A DNA stretch of 28,554 bases from JAPKZH01 sp964537875 (lineage in GTDB: Bacteria > Acidobacteriota > Aminicenantia > Aminicenantales > UBA4085), in NCBI GenBank assembly GCA_964537875.1, contig CAZIDN010000047.1, forward strand, positions 1 to 28,554. Reading direction: 5' to 3'. Below are positions 8,078 to 15,183 of this stretch, piece after piece. Every line of letters starts with the position of its first letter. Within the stretch, counting starts at the first letter, position 1. The notes under the pieces were generated by a model. The model saw only the letters and a program-made list of their open reading frames with translations. It did no database searches and was not told the DNA's origin. Position numbers and translations under genes: made by a program.

Positions 8078-10597
8078 TTATCTCTTTTCCTCCGTTGCCC
8101 GAAAGGCGTTCACCCGGATCGGGTTCTGCTTGAGGTGGTAAAGCGGCCAGAACTCCCGCCGATGTTTTAGACCTCCCAGCACCACCGGCCGGGTGTAATA
8201 GATCACGCCTTTGGGACATTCGATGTCCGACTTGACCGCGTTTGTGGCGCTGATTTTTTCGTTGTCTAACGACAGGGTCAGACGATCGCCGTTTTTAAGG
8301 CCGAGCGAATCGATATCTTCAGGGTTCATCCGGAATCCCTCTTCAAGCCCTAATTCTCCCAACCCGCCGACTTTGGACGAAATATCAATCCCCCGATGAC
8401 GATATCCTCCCGGCTCTGCCACCAGCAGGAAATCCCCTTCCGCGACGCGTCCGTTCGAGGCCGGGTCCATTTTCAGGTGATCAATAGCTTTCATCCGCCG
8501 GGATTTCCGATGGATCCGGGCCGGAAAATCAGGGACCGCCGTCCGGATATCCTTCAGGACATCCTTGGCAGTCTCGTAATTCATCGTCTCGCACTTCAAA
8601 GCCTGGGCGAGATCGGAAAAAATCCGCCAATCGGGCCGCATGAATCCGGCCACGGCGCTTTCCGGAAAGTCTTCGATCCGGACAATTTCCTGAACCCGGC
8701 CTTCCATATTGACGAGGCTGCCGCCGGCTTCGGCGAACGTGGAGGCGGGAAGAAAGGCGTCGACTTTGAAGGGAGGGAGATAGGTATCTTGAACGATCAG
8801 GAAATCACAGTCCGGCCTGTCAAAGAAGGGAATATCGCCGACAAGATAAACCATTTTTGGCCGCTTGGAACCGTTGACCAGGTCCGCCAATCCCAAGCCT
8901 CGGCCTTGACCCGGCAATCCGCCCGGACCAAGCTCCGGAAATACTCCCATCTCCAGCGCGCCGCGCCCGTTGGCTCCGAAGTAGAGGGGGATGAAATTGA
9001 CGTTCTTCCGCTCAGCCAGAGTCATCAGGCCATCGACAAGGGCTTGGTTCATTCCATATTGGAACACCTGCGGACCGATAATGACCGTCAGCTCCTTGCC
9101 CGAAGAAAGCACCTCGAGGGCTCTATCCAGTCGCCGGATATCGACGGACGTTTCTTGAGAAGCAAGGGCGCTATCGCTTTTTTTGCCCCTGAGATATTCC
9201 GCAAAGAACTTGAGTAGCAACCCTTCCTGCCCCGGCGCGGGGCGCAGCCAATCGTCGGTATAGCGGGCCAAATTGCTGTCGCGGGGATCGATGGTCAGCA
9301 GCCTGGCGCCCCCATCGAGGGCCCGGCGGACCTTCGTCCCGACCACCGAGAAATTAAACCGGCTGTCGAGCCCGACGGCAAGAATGACGTCCGCCTTGGC
9401 GATGGCCTTGATGGAAATAGGCAAGGAAAAAAGCTTGGACCAGAGAGCCAATCCACCGCCAAGCTCCATCCGGGCGGTTGAGTCGATTCCATTGGATCCC
9501 AGGCAATCCCGGACAAACTTCTGGGCGGCAAAGAGGCTTTCGTTGGTGAGGTCCGGCGAAACGAGCATGATAAAATCGTCGGGGGAAATGCCCTTGAGCT
9601 CGCCGGCGACTTTCTCCAACGCTTCCGGCCACGACACCTCCCGGAAATAGTTGCCTTTCTGAAGCATCGGTTTTTTCGCCCGCTCGAAGTGATGGGTCAC
9701 TTCCGGCAGACAAAACCGGCCCTTCAGGCACAATTGGCCGTCGTTGACCTCCGGGTCCAGGTTGGCCTTGGCCTTGGACAATTTGCCGTTTTTGTGGTCC
9801 AGTTCGATCTGGCAGCCGATCGCGCAAAACGGGCACGTCGAGACATGATGTCCATCGGGCCTGCCGTCCCATTTGGAGACCTTATCGGCCAGGGCGCCCG
9901 TCGGGCAGACATCCACGCAGGCGCCGCAGAATTCGCAGCCCGCTTCGACATGGCTTCGGCCGAAGGCCGGACCGATCTTGGCCCGGGGGCCGCGATAAGT
10001 AAAGGCCAAGACGCTGGTGCCGCGGACTTCTTGACACATCCGGACGCACCGGCCGCAGAGGATACAGATATTGTAATCCCTGTCGTAAAAGGGGTCGTCG
10101 TGCTCGGCCTCGTAACCATGATAATAGATGGGATAATCGATTTCCGTCACGCCGATTTTCTCCACCAGGTCCTGCAGCTCGCATTGGCCGTCATTCGGGC
10201 AAAACCGGCAGCCCGTCGTCACGCCGGCCTTCCGGATCGTCCCCTGATACTCCTTGCAGCCGGCTTTTTCATCGCAGACCAGGCAGCTCGAAGGATGCTC
10301 ACTGAGGATGAGCTTCAAGATCTCTTTCCTCAAATCCCGCAGCATGGCCGTGTCCGTCAAGACCTTCATCCCCTCCCGGGCGATGGTGTTGCAGGATAAA
10401 GGATAGCCGCGCATCCCTTCGATTTCCACCATGCACAGCCGGCAACCGCCGAACGGCGAAAGGTCCTTGTGGGAGCAGAGCGAGGGGATATAGACGTCGT
10501 TCAACTCGGCGGCTCGATGGACGGTGACGCCTTCCGGGAAGGTCACCGCCCGGTGGTCAATCTCCATGGTCAATGTTCGAGGTTCTTTTCGGGCCAT
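8078..10597 (-). CDS. NuoG / formate-dehydrogenase-alpha-like Fe-S subunit lacking the catalytic Cys/Sec
   Basis: An 839-residue multi-cluster protein. Domains in order: 2Fe-2S ferredoxin (C41, C52, C55, C69); a His-Cys3 4Fe-4S motif (H101, C105, C108, C114); a second C-x2-C-x5-C motif (C130, C133, C139); a double 4Fe-4S ferredoxin domain (C178-C188 and C221-C231); a molybdopterin-oxidoreductase N-terminal 4Fe-4S motif (C255, C258, C262, C290); then molybdopterin-like and C-terminal dinucleotide-binding-like domains. Formate dehydrogenases have a metal-binding Cys or Sec after an 'AR' in the first part of the large domain; here 'DSTARMELGGG' (372-382) has Met-Glu. It is therefore probably an electron-transfer subunit rather than a formate dehydrogenase. 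ATG at 10597 (AGG nearby) is preferred over a TTG at 10636 that has no ribosome-binding site. Probable partner of the NuoE and NuoF proteins encoded just upstream. Confidence 0.85.
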   Translation of the reverse strand: MARKEPRTLTMEIDHRAVTFPEGVTVHRAAELNDVYIPSLCSHKDLSPFGGCRLCMVEIEGMRGYPLSCNTIAREGMKVLTDTAMLRDLRKEILKLILSEHPSSCLVCDEKAGCKEYQGTIRKAGVTTGCRFCPNDGQCELQDLVEKIGVTEIDYPIYYHGYEAEHDDPFYDRDYNICILCGRCVRMCQEVRGTSVLAFTYRGPRAKIGPAFGRSHVEAGCEFCGACVDVCPTGALADKVSKWDGRPDGHHVSTCPFCAIGCQIELDHKNGKLSKAKANLDPEVNDGQLCLKGRFCLPEVTHHFERAKKPMLQKGNYFREVSWPEALEKVAGELKGISPDDFIMLVSPDLTNESLFAAQKFVRDCLGSNGIDSTARMELGGGLALWSKLFSLPISIKAIAKADVILAVGLDSRFNFSVVGTKVRRALDGGARLLTIDPRDSNLARYTDDWLRPAPGQEGLLLKFFAEYLRGKKSDSALASQETSVDIRRLDRALEVLSSGKELTVIIGPQVFQYGMNQALVDGLMTLAERKNVNFIPLYFGANGRGALEMGVFPELGPGGLPGQGRGLGLADLVNGSKRPKMVYLVGDIPFFDRPDCDFLIVQDTYLPPFKVDAFLPASTFAEAGGSLVNMEGRVQEIVRIEDFPESAVAGFMRPDWRIFSDLAQALKCETMNYETAKDVLKDIRTAVPDFPARIHRKSRRMKAIDHLKMDPASNGRVAEGDFLLVAEPGGYRHRGIDISSKVGGLGELGLEEGFRMNPEDIDSLGLKNGDRLTLSLDNEKISATNAVKSDIECPKGVIYYTRPVVLGGLKHRREFWPLYHLKQNPIRVNAFRATEEKR

Positions 10598-10673
10598 GCT
10601 CTTACCTAAGATATTTTTGCTTTGAGATCGGGCCAACTTGTCTGTCCAAAATTTCTCTCCGATGTCAAAACAT

Positions 10674-12545
10674 CTATGATTCGATGACGATGGCGTCTCC
10701 GGCGATGGCGTCGAAACGGCAGATTTCGTAGCAGGAACGGCACTTGATGCATTTCGATTGATCGAGATTGTGCGGCTCGGACCTCGGGCCGCTGATGGCG
10801 CCGGTCGGGCAAACCCTCACGCAGCGCTGGCAACCCGTGCACTTGCCGGGAATGACCCGGTAGATGACGAGGTTCTTGCAGGTGACGGCCGGGCAGCGCT
10901 TGTCCTTGACGTGAGAAATGAATTCGGGCCGGAAATACTTGAGGGTTGACAGGGCCGGATTGGGCGCCGTGGAGCCCAATCCACACAAAGACCCGTTTTT
11001 GACGGTATAGGCAAGCTTCTCCAGCTTGTCCAAATCCGAAAGCTCCGCCTTGCCGTCGCAGATCTTTTCCAGGATCTCCACCATGTGCCGGGTTCCGACG
11101 CGGCACGGGACACACTTGCCGCACGACTCCTTTTGGGTGAACGACATAAAATATTTAGCCAAGTCAACAATGCACGTGTCCGAATCGACCACGATGAGGC
11201 CTCCGGAACCCATAATCGCACCTGCTTCAGCCAAATGTTCGTAATCGATGGGCAAATCCAAAAATTCTTCGGATAGACATCCTCCGGATGGCCCGCCGCT
11301 CTGGACGGCTTTAAACGGCTTCTGGGTTCCGCCGCCGATATCGAAAATTACTTCCCGGAGCTTGATGCCGAGCGGGACCTCGATCAGCCCCGTTCGCCGG
11401 ACTTTTCCGACCAGCGAGAATGTCTTGGTGCCTTTGCTCGTCTCCGTCCCGAAGCCGGCATACCATTCGGCGCCGTTGCGGAGGATGTTGGCAAGCGTCC
11501 CTAACGTTTCAACATTATTGATAATCGTCGGTTTTCCGTGGAGGCCGGCGACGGCAGGGAAGGGCGGACGGGTTCGGGCCATGCCGCGTTTTCCTTCGAT
11601 GGAGGCGATCAGCGCCGTCTCTTCTCCGCAGACAAATGCGCCGGCCCCTTCCTTGATCTTGATATCGAAGCTGAAATCCGAGCCAAGGATCGAAGGCCCG
11701 AGAAGGCCCAGCTCGCGCATCTGGCCGATGGCCGTCTTCAAGCGTTTGATCGCCAACGGATATTCCGCGCGAATATAGACGTAGCCCTGAGAAGCGCCGA
11801 TCGTATAGGCGGCGATGAGCATCCCTTCCAGGACCGAGTGGGGATCGCCTTCGATCAAGGACCTGTTCATGAACGCGCCCGGGTCGCCTTCATCGGCGTT
11901 GCAGATGAGATAGCGCTGGTCGCTTTCGGTGTTCCGGCACGTCTCCCACTTCCGCCATGTCGGAAAACCTGCGCCCCCCCGTCCCCGGATGCCGGACCGC
12001 TTGACGGTATCCAGGACGTCCATCCAGGTCATGGACAGACACTGTTCGAAGCCTTTATAGCCGTCCCGGGCCAGGTAGTGGTCGATATCGTCCGGATCGA
12101 TGATGCCGCAGTTGCGGAGCACGATCCGGACCTGGGGCTTCAGCATGGGCATATCGAAAAAGCGGGGAATTCCGTCGAGCTCGCCGTCCCCGAAATGCCC
12201 GGCCAGATGATCCTTGGTGATCTCGCCGTCATCGAAGAAGGCCTGAAGGATCCTGGCCACGTCTTTGGCCATGACGTTCGCATAGCTGATGCGCGCTCGG
12301 CCGGGCATCTGGACGTCCATGAGCGGCTCCAGATAGCACGGCCCGATGCACCCGACTTGGATGATCCGGGCCTCGATCCCCTTCCGCTTCAGATAGTCCT
12401 CGACAGCCGTTTGGGTCTCGGCTGCTCCCGCGGCCAGCCCGCAGGATCCCGCCCCGATATAGATGAACGGAACGGGATTGTTTCGGAGCTCTTCCCATTT
12501 GGCGACGGCCTGTTTGCGGCGGCTGTCAATCTTGTTTTTGCTCAT
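10674..12545 (-). CDS. HydB/NuoF-like NADH-binding flavoprotein subunit with extra ferredoxin domain
   Basis: A 623-residue protein from ATG 12545; codons upstream in the same frame lie inside nuoE and are not credible. The N-terminal thioredoxin-like domain has C35, C66 and C70. The NuoF core has the FMN/NADH loop GRGGAGF (188-194), 'NADEGDPGAF' (216-225) and the N3-type 4Fe-4S cluster C475, C478, C481 plus C521. The C-terminus carries two 4Fe-4S ferredoxin motifs (C569-C579 and C599-C609). The combination of N-terminal Trx-like domain, NuoF core and C-terminal 2[4Fe-4S] is typical of HydB in electron-bifurcating hydrogenases and of related NAD-dependent formate dehydrogenases. It overlaps the nuoE-like gene by 20 bp. 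It is expected to oxidise or reduce NADH and exchange electrons with the NuoG-like subunit. Confidence 0.92.
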   Translation of the reverse strand: MSKNKIDSRRKQAVAKWEELRNNPVPFIYIGAGSCGLAAGAAETQTAVEDYLKRKGIEARIIQVGCIGPCYLEPLMDVQMPGRARISYANVMAKDVARILQAFFDDGEITKDHLAGHFGDGELDGIPRFFDMPMLKPQVRIVLRNCGIIDPDDIDHYLARDGYKGFEQCLSMTWMDVLDTVKRSGIRGRGGAGFPTWRKWETCRNTESDQRYLICNADEGDPGAFMNRSLIEGDPHSVLEGMLIAAYTIGASQGYVYIRAEYPLAIKRLKTAIGQMRELGLLGPSILGSDFSFDIKIKEGAGAFVCGEETALIASIEGKRGMARTRPPFPAVAGLHGKPTIINNVETLGTLANILRNGAEWYAGFGTETSKGTKTFSLVGKVRRTGLIEVPLGIKLREVIFDIGGGTQKPFKAVQSGGPSGGCLSEEFLDLPIDYEHLAEAGAIMGSGGLIVVDSDTCIVDLAKYFMSFTQKESCGKCVPCRVGTRHMVEILEKICDGKAELSDLDKLEKLAYTVKNGSLCGLGSTAPNPALSTLKYFRPEFISHVKDKRCPAVTCKNLVIYRVIPGKCTGCQRCVRVCPTGAISGPRSEPHNLDQSKCIKCRSCYEICRFDAIAGDAIVIES

Positions 12546-12984
12546 CCAAAAGCCTTTGTATTTTGAGGACAGACATTTGACTGTGGACCTTGTCATCGAA
12601 GGCGACCACCGGGGCCAAGGCACAGCAGCCCAGGCAGGCGACACGGTCGAGATCGTATTTCCCGTCGGCGGTCGTTTCCCCCGTGTCGACGCCCAGGCGC
12701 TGTTTGGCCATCACCAAGATCTGTTCCCCGCCTTTGACATGGCAGGCCGTTCCCAGGCAAACCTTAATGTGGTGCTGCCCCGGGGGGTGGAATCGGAATT
12801 GGGCGTAGAAGGTGGCGACGCCGTAGATCTCGTTCTCGGACACCTTCAGCCACCTGGAGATGTCGCGAATGGCATCGGGACGCAGGTAGCCGTCGAGGTC
12901 TTGGGCTCTCTGCAGGATCGGGATTAGGTCGCCCCGTTCGCCCTTGAACTCCTGCATGATTGCAGAAAGACCGCCATTGGCCAT
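12526..12984 (-). CDS. NuoE/HydC-like 2Fe-2S thioredoxin-fold subunit
   Basis: A 152-residue protein. An N-terminal helical region is followed by a thioredoxin-like 2Fe-2S domain with C76-x4-C81 ('CLGTACHVKGG') and C117-x3-C121 ('CLGCCALAP'), the standard NuoE ligand pattern. Length is usual for the family. It would act with the following HydB/NuoF-like subunit in NADH electron transfer, and its last 20 bases overlap that gene. A GAGGGATGTG stretch precedes the ATG at 12984. It is the first enzyme-subunit gene after the two small proteins that open the operon. Confidence 0.93.
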   Translation of the reverse strand: MANGGLSAIMQEFKGERGDLIPILQRAQDLDGYLRPDAIRDISRWLKVSENEIYGVATFYAQFRFHPPGQHHIKVCLGTACHVKGGEQILVMAKQRLGVDTGETTADGKYDLDRVACLGCCALAPVVAFDDKVHSQMSVLKIQRLLDEQKQD

Positions 12985-13091
12985 GGGATCACATCCCTCG
13001 TTCGATCAACGATCATGAATAAAAAAATATAAAGCCGGCGGTTTCCCGCTTTTTATGAATTATGAATGCCAAGGATCAAAACAAGCCATCG

Positions 13092-13418
13092 TCACCGAAC
13101 GCCGCTTTCGTATAATTTTTTGGCCAGCGTCCAGGTGTCTCCGTCATACCCCAGCAATCGAATGCCCGCTTTGCTGGCTAGGGCGATCACGTCCTCGGCC
13201 GGCGTCTTCCCCCGGGAAAACACCACGGCGGCCACATCGACAAGGTTGGCGGCGGCGATCAGGTTCTTGTGCGTTTGGAGAGTCACCAACAGATTTCCCT
13301 CCTTGATGCCGATGATATCGCTGACCATATCGGAGATATAGACGCCCTTGATGTCCTTGTCTCCGGCCTCGTTGAAGGACTTAAGATCGGCCTTGGCCAC
13401 AACTTCGGATACTTTCAT
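13092..13418 (-). CDS. DRTGG-like domain protein (first copy in operon)
   Basis: A 108-residue protein starting at ATG 13418 behind AAGGAAGGG. It has the alternating pattern of a small DRTGG-like fold: 'IKGVYISDMVSDIIGIKEG', 'LVTLQTHKNLIAAANLVDVA' and 'AVVFSRGKTPAEDVIALASK'. No catalytic residues can be assigned. Small proteins of this type occur repeatedly beside NuoE/HydB genes in hydrogenase operons, and a regulatory or ligand-binding role is the usual guess. It is related to, but clearly different from, the copy at 5392-5736. The gap to the nuoE-like gene is 107 bp, the longest inside the operon, and no terminator is visible in it. Confidence 0.82.
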   Translation of the reverse strand: MKVSEVVAKADLKSFNEAGDKDIKGVYISDMVSDIIGIKEGNLLVTLQTHKNLIAAANLVDVAAVVFSRGKTPAEDVIALASKAGIRLLGYDGDTWTLAKKLYESGVR

Positions 13419-13445
13419 GATTTTACCCTTCCTTTGTTCGGTTCT

Positions 13446-13985
13446 TTAATACATCTCCGTCAAACCAACATCCGCGAGCACGATGCCCTGGCAGGTATCT
13501 ACGGACTTGCGCAGGTCGCAGGGAACGACGATAATTTTTTTGGCGGGGTCCTGGAATCCGGAATTGAAATACTCGTTCAAAGCCCGGAGGCCCTCGTTGG
13601 TAATGCATTGGCCGGTCGCATGAGACGTATTGGCACAGAGGGCGACATAGACCCATGTCTTTCGATCCGGATCCCGCGAGCCGGCTTGGTAAACGCCGCA
13701 CTCCGGGTTGCATCTCATGCAGAGCATCGTGGCCATGACTTCTTTCAAGGGCACTTCCTGGCCGCATCTCTCGCATTTGAGGTCGAACTTGGAAGCCTGA
13801 TAGTCGGCCAGATGACTCCAAAAATGTTCCCCTTCCTGATAATCGTCAATGGGCGGAACCGGCTCTTCCGAAAAGAACGAAATCCTGTTCCGGCAGTGGA
13901 AACACCCTTCAATGACCAGGTATCCGCCGCGGATATTGGTCATGACCCATTTGTGTCGACAAGCCGCCTTGGCCATGGTTTTCAT
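13446..13985 (-). CDS. Cys-rich zinc-ribbon-like protein of unknown function, first gene of the bifurcation operon
   Basis: A 179-residue protein with twelve Cys. Paired motifs include C28-x2-C31 ('GCFHCRNR'), C71-x2-C74 ('CERCGQE') and C89-x2-C92-x3-C96 ('CMRCNPEC'); C117, C127, C156 and C165 are more scattered. I do not recognise a named family. The first half looks like zinc ribbons, and the second half ('WVYVALCANTSHATGQCI', 'KKIIVVPCDLRKSVDTC') looks like a small alpha/beta domain. No signal peptide or membrane segment is seen, so it is probably cytoplasmic. It opens the ten-gene operon, 27 bp before the DRTGG-like gene. The start is uncertain: ATG 13985, ATG 13976 or TTG 13991. The predicted transcript start near 13997 favours one of the ATGs. 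It could be a metal or redox-responsive regulator, but this is only inference. Confidence 0.8.
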   Translation of the reverse strand: MKTMAKAACRHKWVMTNIRGGYLVIEGCFHCRNRISFFSEEPVPPIDDYQEGEHFWSHLADYQASKFDLKCERCGQEVPLKEVMATMLCMRCNPECGVYQAGSRDPDRKTWVYVALCANTSHATGQCITNEGLRALNEYFNSGFQDPAKKIIVVPCDLRKSVDTCQGIVLADVGLTEMY

Positions 13986-14003
13986 CTTCAAAATTCAGGT
14001 CTC

Positions 14004-14034
14004 ATTATATACCAAAAAAAACTCCGGAGAGCAA
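14004..14034 (-). promoter_or_regulatory. predicted sigma70-type promoter of the ten-gene bifurcation operon
   Basis: On the minus strand TTGCTC (14034-14029) precedes a perfect TATAAT (14009-14004) with 19 bases between; read as TATATA at 14011-14006, the spacing is 17. The inferred transcript start near 13997 leaves a very short leader before the start codon at 13985 or 13976. The -35 overlaps an octamer CTCCGGAG palindrome (14021-14029) followed on the minus strand by eight T, which could be an operator or attenuator-like element. Confidence 0.5.
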
Positions 14035-14232
14035 CTCCAAAGAATAAGGAAGGGCCTTCGAAAAAAGCCGCCGGGATCTTCTTTACGGCTGCGGCAGCGA
14101 CGAGCGGATAAATTCCTGCTAGGTCGCCCCTTGGCCTTGATCAGGTCGGCCTTGCGGACGTCCATCCTATGGCCGCATTCATAATCGGCGAACTTGACCC
14201 GGTCCTTGGAGGTGCCCGCCGGGACGGTGTGG

Positions 14233-14238
14233 TATAAT
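14233..14238 (+). promoter_or_regulatory. perfect TATAAT -10 box immediately before the membrane-protein gene
   Basis: TATAAT ends 9 bases before the ATG at 14248. With normal spacing transcription would begin at or within a few bases of the start codon, giving a nearly leaderless message. No -35 at 16-18 bp is convincing; TTGGAG lies 21 bases upstream. Confidence 0.35.
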
Positions 14239-14247
14239 AAAAAGGAT

Positions 14248-14769
14248 ATGGGAAAATTCCGTTTCGCGGTAAAAAATTTGAAAAAGTCGGTTGTCTTCTT
14301 GAAATTCGCCAACTGGCTCCTGGTCGTCATGGCCTGGGTGGCCGCCCTCTATGCGTACCCGCGTCTCCCCCAAAAAATCGCCCTTTGGCTCTATTCCCGA
14401 GGCCAGGACTTGCTCAAGGTCAGGAAATCCCCGCTTTTTTTTCTCTATCCCCTGGCCCAAACATTGTTTTTCTTCGGCGTATCTTTTTTAGTCCAAAAAT
14501 TTTATCTCAACAGGCGCTATTCCACGGAAAAATCCATTTCCGATGATGGACAAAAAAGGGAGTCCCTGCTCGATCTCGATAAAGAATTCCTCTGGCTGGC
14601 CTTGATCTTCATCAACCTGATTTTCATCCATATCCAGACGAGCCTCGTCCTGTTGTCGCATGGGATGGGGACGGGGATCAACCCGTATTATTTTTACTCC
14701 ATCTTCGGTATTCTGGTGATGCTCGTCCCCTATTACATGATCCGCCGAAAACTTTTTCTGAAGAAATAG
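14248..14769 (+). CDS. small integral membrane protein, DUF1648-like
   Basis: A 173-residue protein with about four transmembrane segments: ~20-38 ('FANWLLVVMAWVAALYAYP'), ~62-82 ('SPLFFLYPLAQTLFFFGVSF'), ~110-130 ('FLWLALIFINLIFIHIQTSL') and ~146-164 ('FYSIFGILVMLVPYYM'). The stretch 'YPRLPQKIALWLYSRGQ' resembles the 'P-x-LP-x-x-IP' start of DUF1648 membrane domains. The role of such proteins is poorly defined. ATG 14248 is chosen; an in-frame TTG 18 codons upstream would lie ahead of the -10 box. It is divergent from the bifurcation operon and ends one base from the stop of the convergent gene at 14771. Confidence 0.75.
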   Translation: MGKFRFAVKNLKKSVVFLKFANWLLVVMAWVAALYAYPRLPQKIALWLYSRGQDLLKVRKSPLFFLYPLAQTLFFFGVSFLVQKFYLNRRYSTEKSISDDGQKRESLLDLDKEFLWLALIFINLIFIHIQTSLVLLSHGMGTGINPYYFYSIFGILVMLVPYYMIRRKLFLKK

Positions 14770-14770
14770 T

Positions 14771-15115
14771 TTAATAGATATTGGGCAGCTCGTCCTTCTG
14801 CCCAGGGTTGAGCGGAAGAAAGATCTTCCGGGCAAACCCGATCACCTTGTGGATGTGGTTGCCTTGGTTATCTGAGACCTCAAAAATGCTGAACAAGTAG
14901 TAATCCTTGCGCGTCGTCCCTTCCTTGACGGCCAGAGTCTTCGCCTCATCGTTGAGGCCGACCAGAAATTTCTTGAGTGAGTCTTCCTTCTTGGCCTTGG
15001 CTTCCTTGACCTGTTTTTCGACATAGTTGATAAAGTCGGCTTCGGTCGGGTTGGTCGTGTAAAAAAAGGCCAGGATGGCCCCGATGATGACTATGGTCAG
15101 CAGTCTTTTTTTCAT
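14771..15115 (-). CDS. DUF4359-like small protein with N-terminal membrane anchor or signal
   Basis: A 114-residue protein. Residues 1-20 (MKKRLLTIVIIGAILAFFYT) form an uncleaved anchor or signal peptide. The following 'TNPTEADFINYV' matches the 'NPs-x-x-x-Y/F' opening characteristic of DUF4359 proteins. The rest is a small exported domain with a Lys-rich helix ('KQVKEAKAKKEDSLKKF') and a beta-rich C-terminus. Function is unknown. It has its own excellent promoter (15147-15175) and the ribosome-binding site AGGAAGGAG. Its stop is one base from the convergent membrane-protein gene. Confidence 0.75.
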   Translation of the reverse strand: MKKRLLTIVIIGAILAFFYTTNPTEADFINYVEKQVKEAKAKKEDSLKKFLVGLNDEAKTLAVKEGTTRKDYYLFSIFEVSDNQGNHIHKVIGFARKIFLPLNPGQKDELPNIY

Positions 15116-15146
15116 GTCTCTCCTTCCTCGCGCCGGTCCATCAACT

Positions 15147-15175
15147 TATATAATCGTTCAGACCGCCAAAGTCAA
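15147..15175 (-). promoter_or_regulatory. strong sigma70-type promoter for the DUF4359-like gene
   Basis: On the minus strand TTGACT (15175-15170, 5 of 6 consensus) and TATATA (15152-15147) are separated by exactly 17 bases, about 32 bases before the ATG. This is one of the best promoter matches in the window. Confidence 0.6.
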
Positions 15176-15183
15176 TCTTCGAT

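Noticed and set aside
8078..10597. Formate dehydrogenase alpha subunit
   Set aside because: The metal-binding Cys/Sec is replaced and there is no in-frame TGA suggesting selenocysteine.
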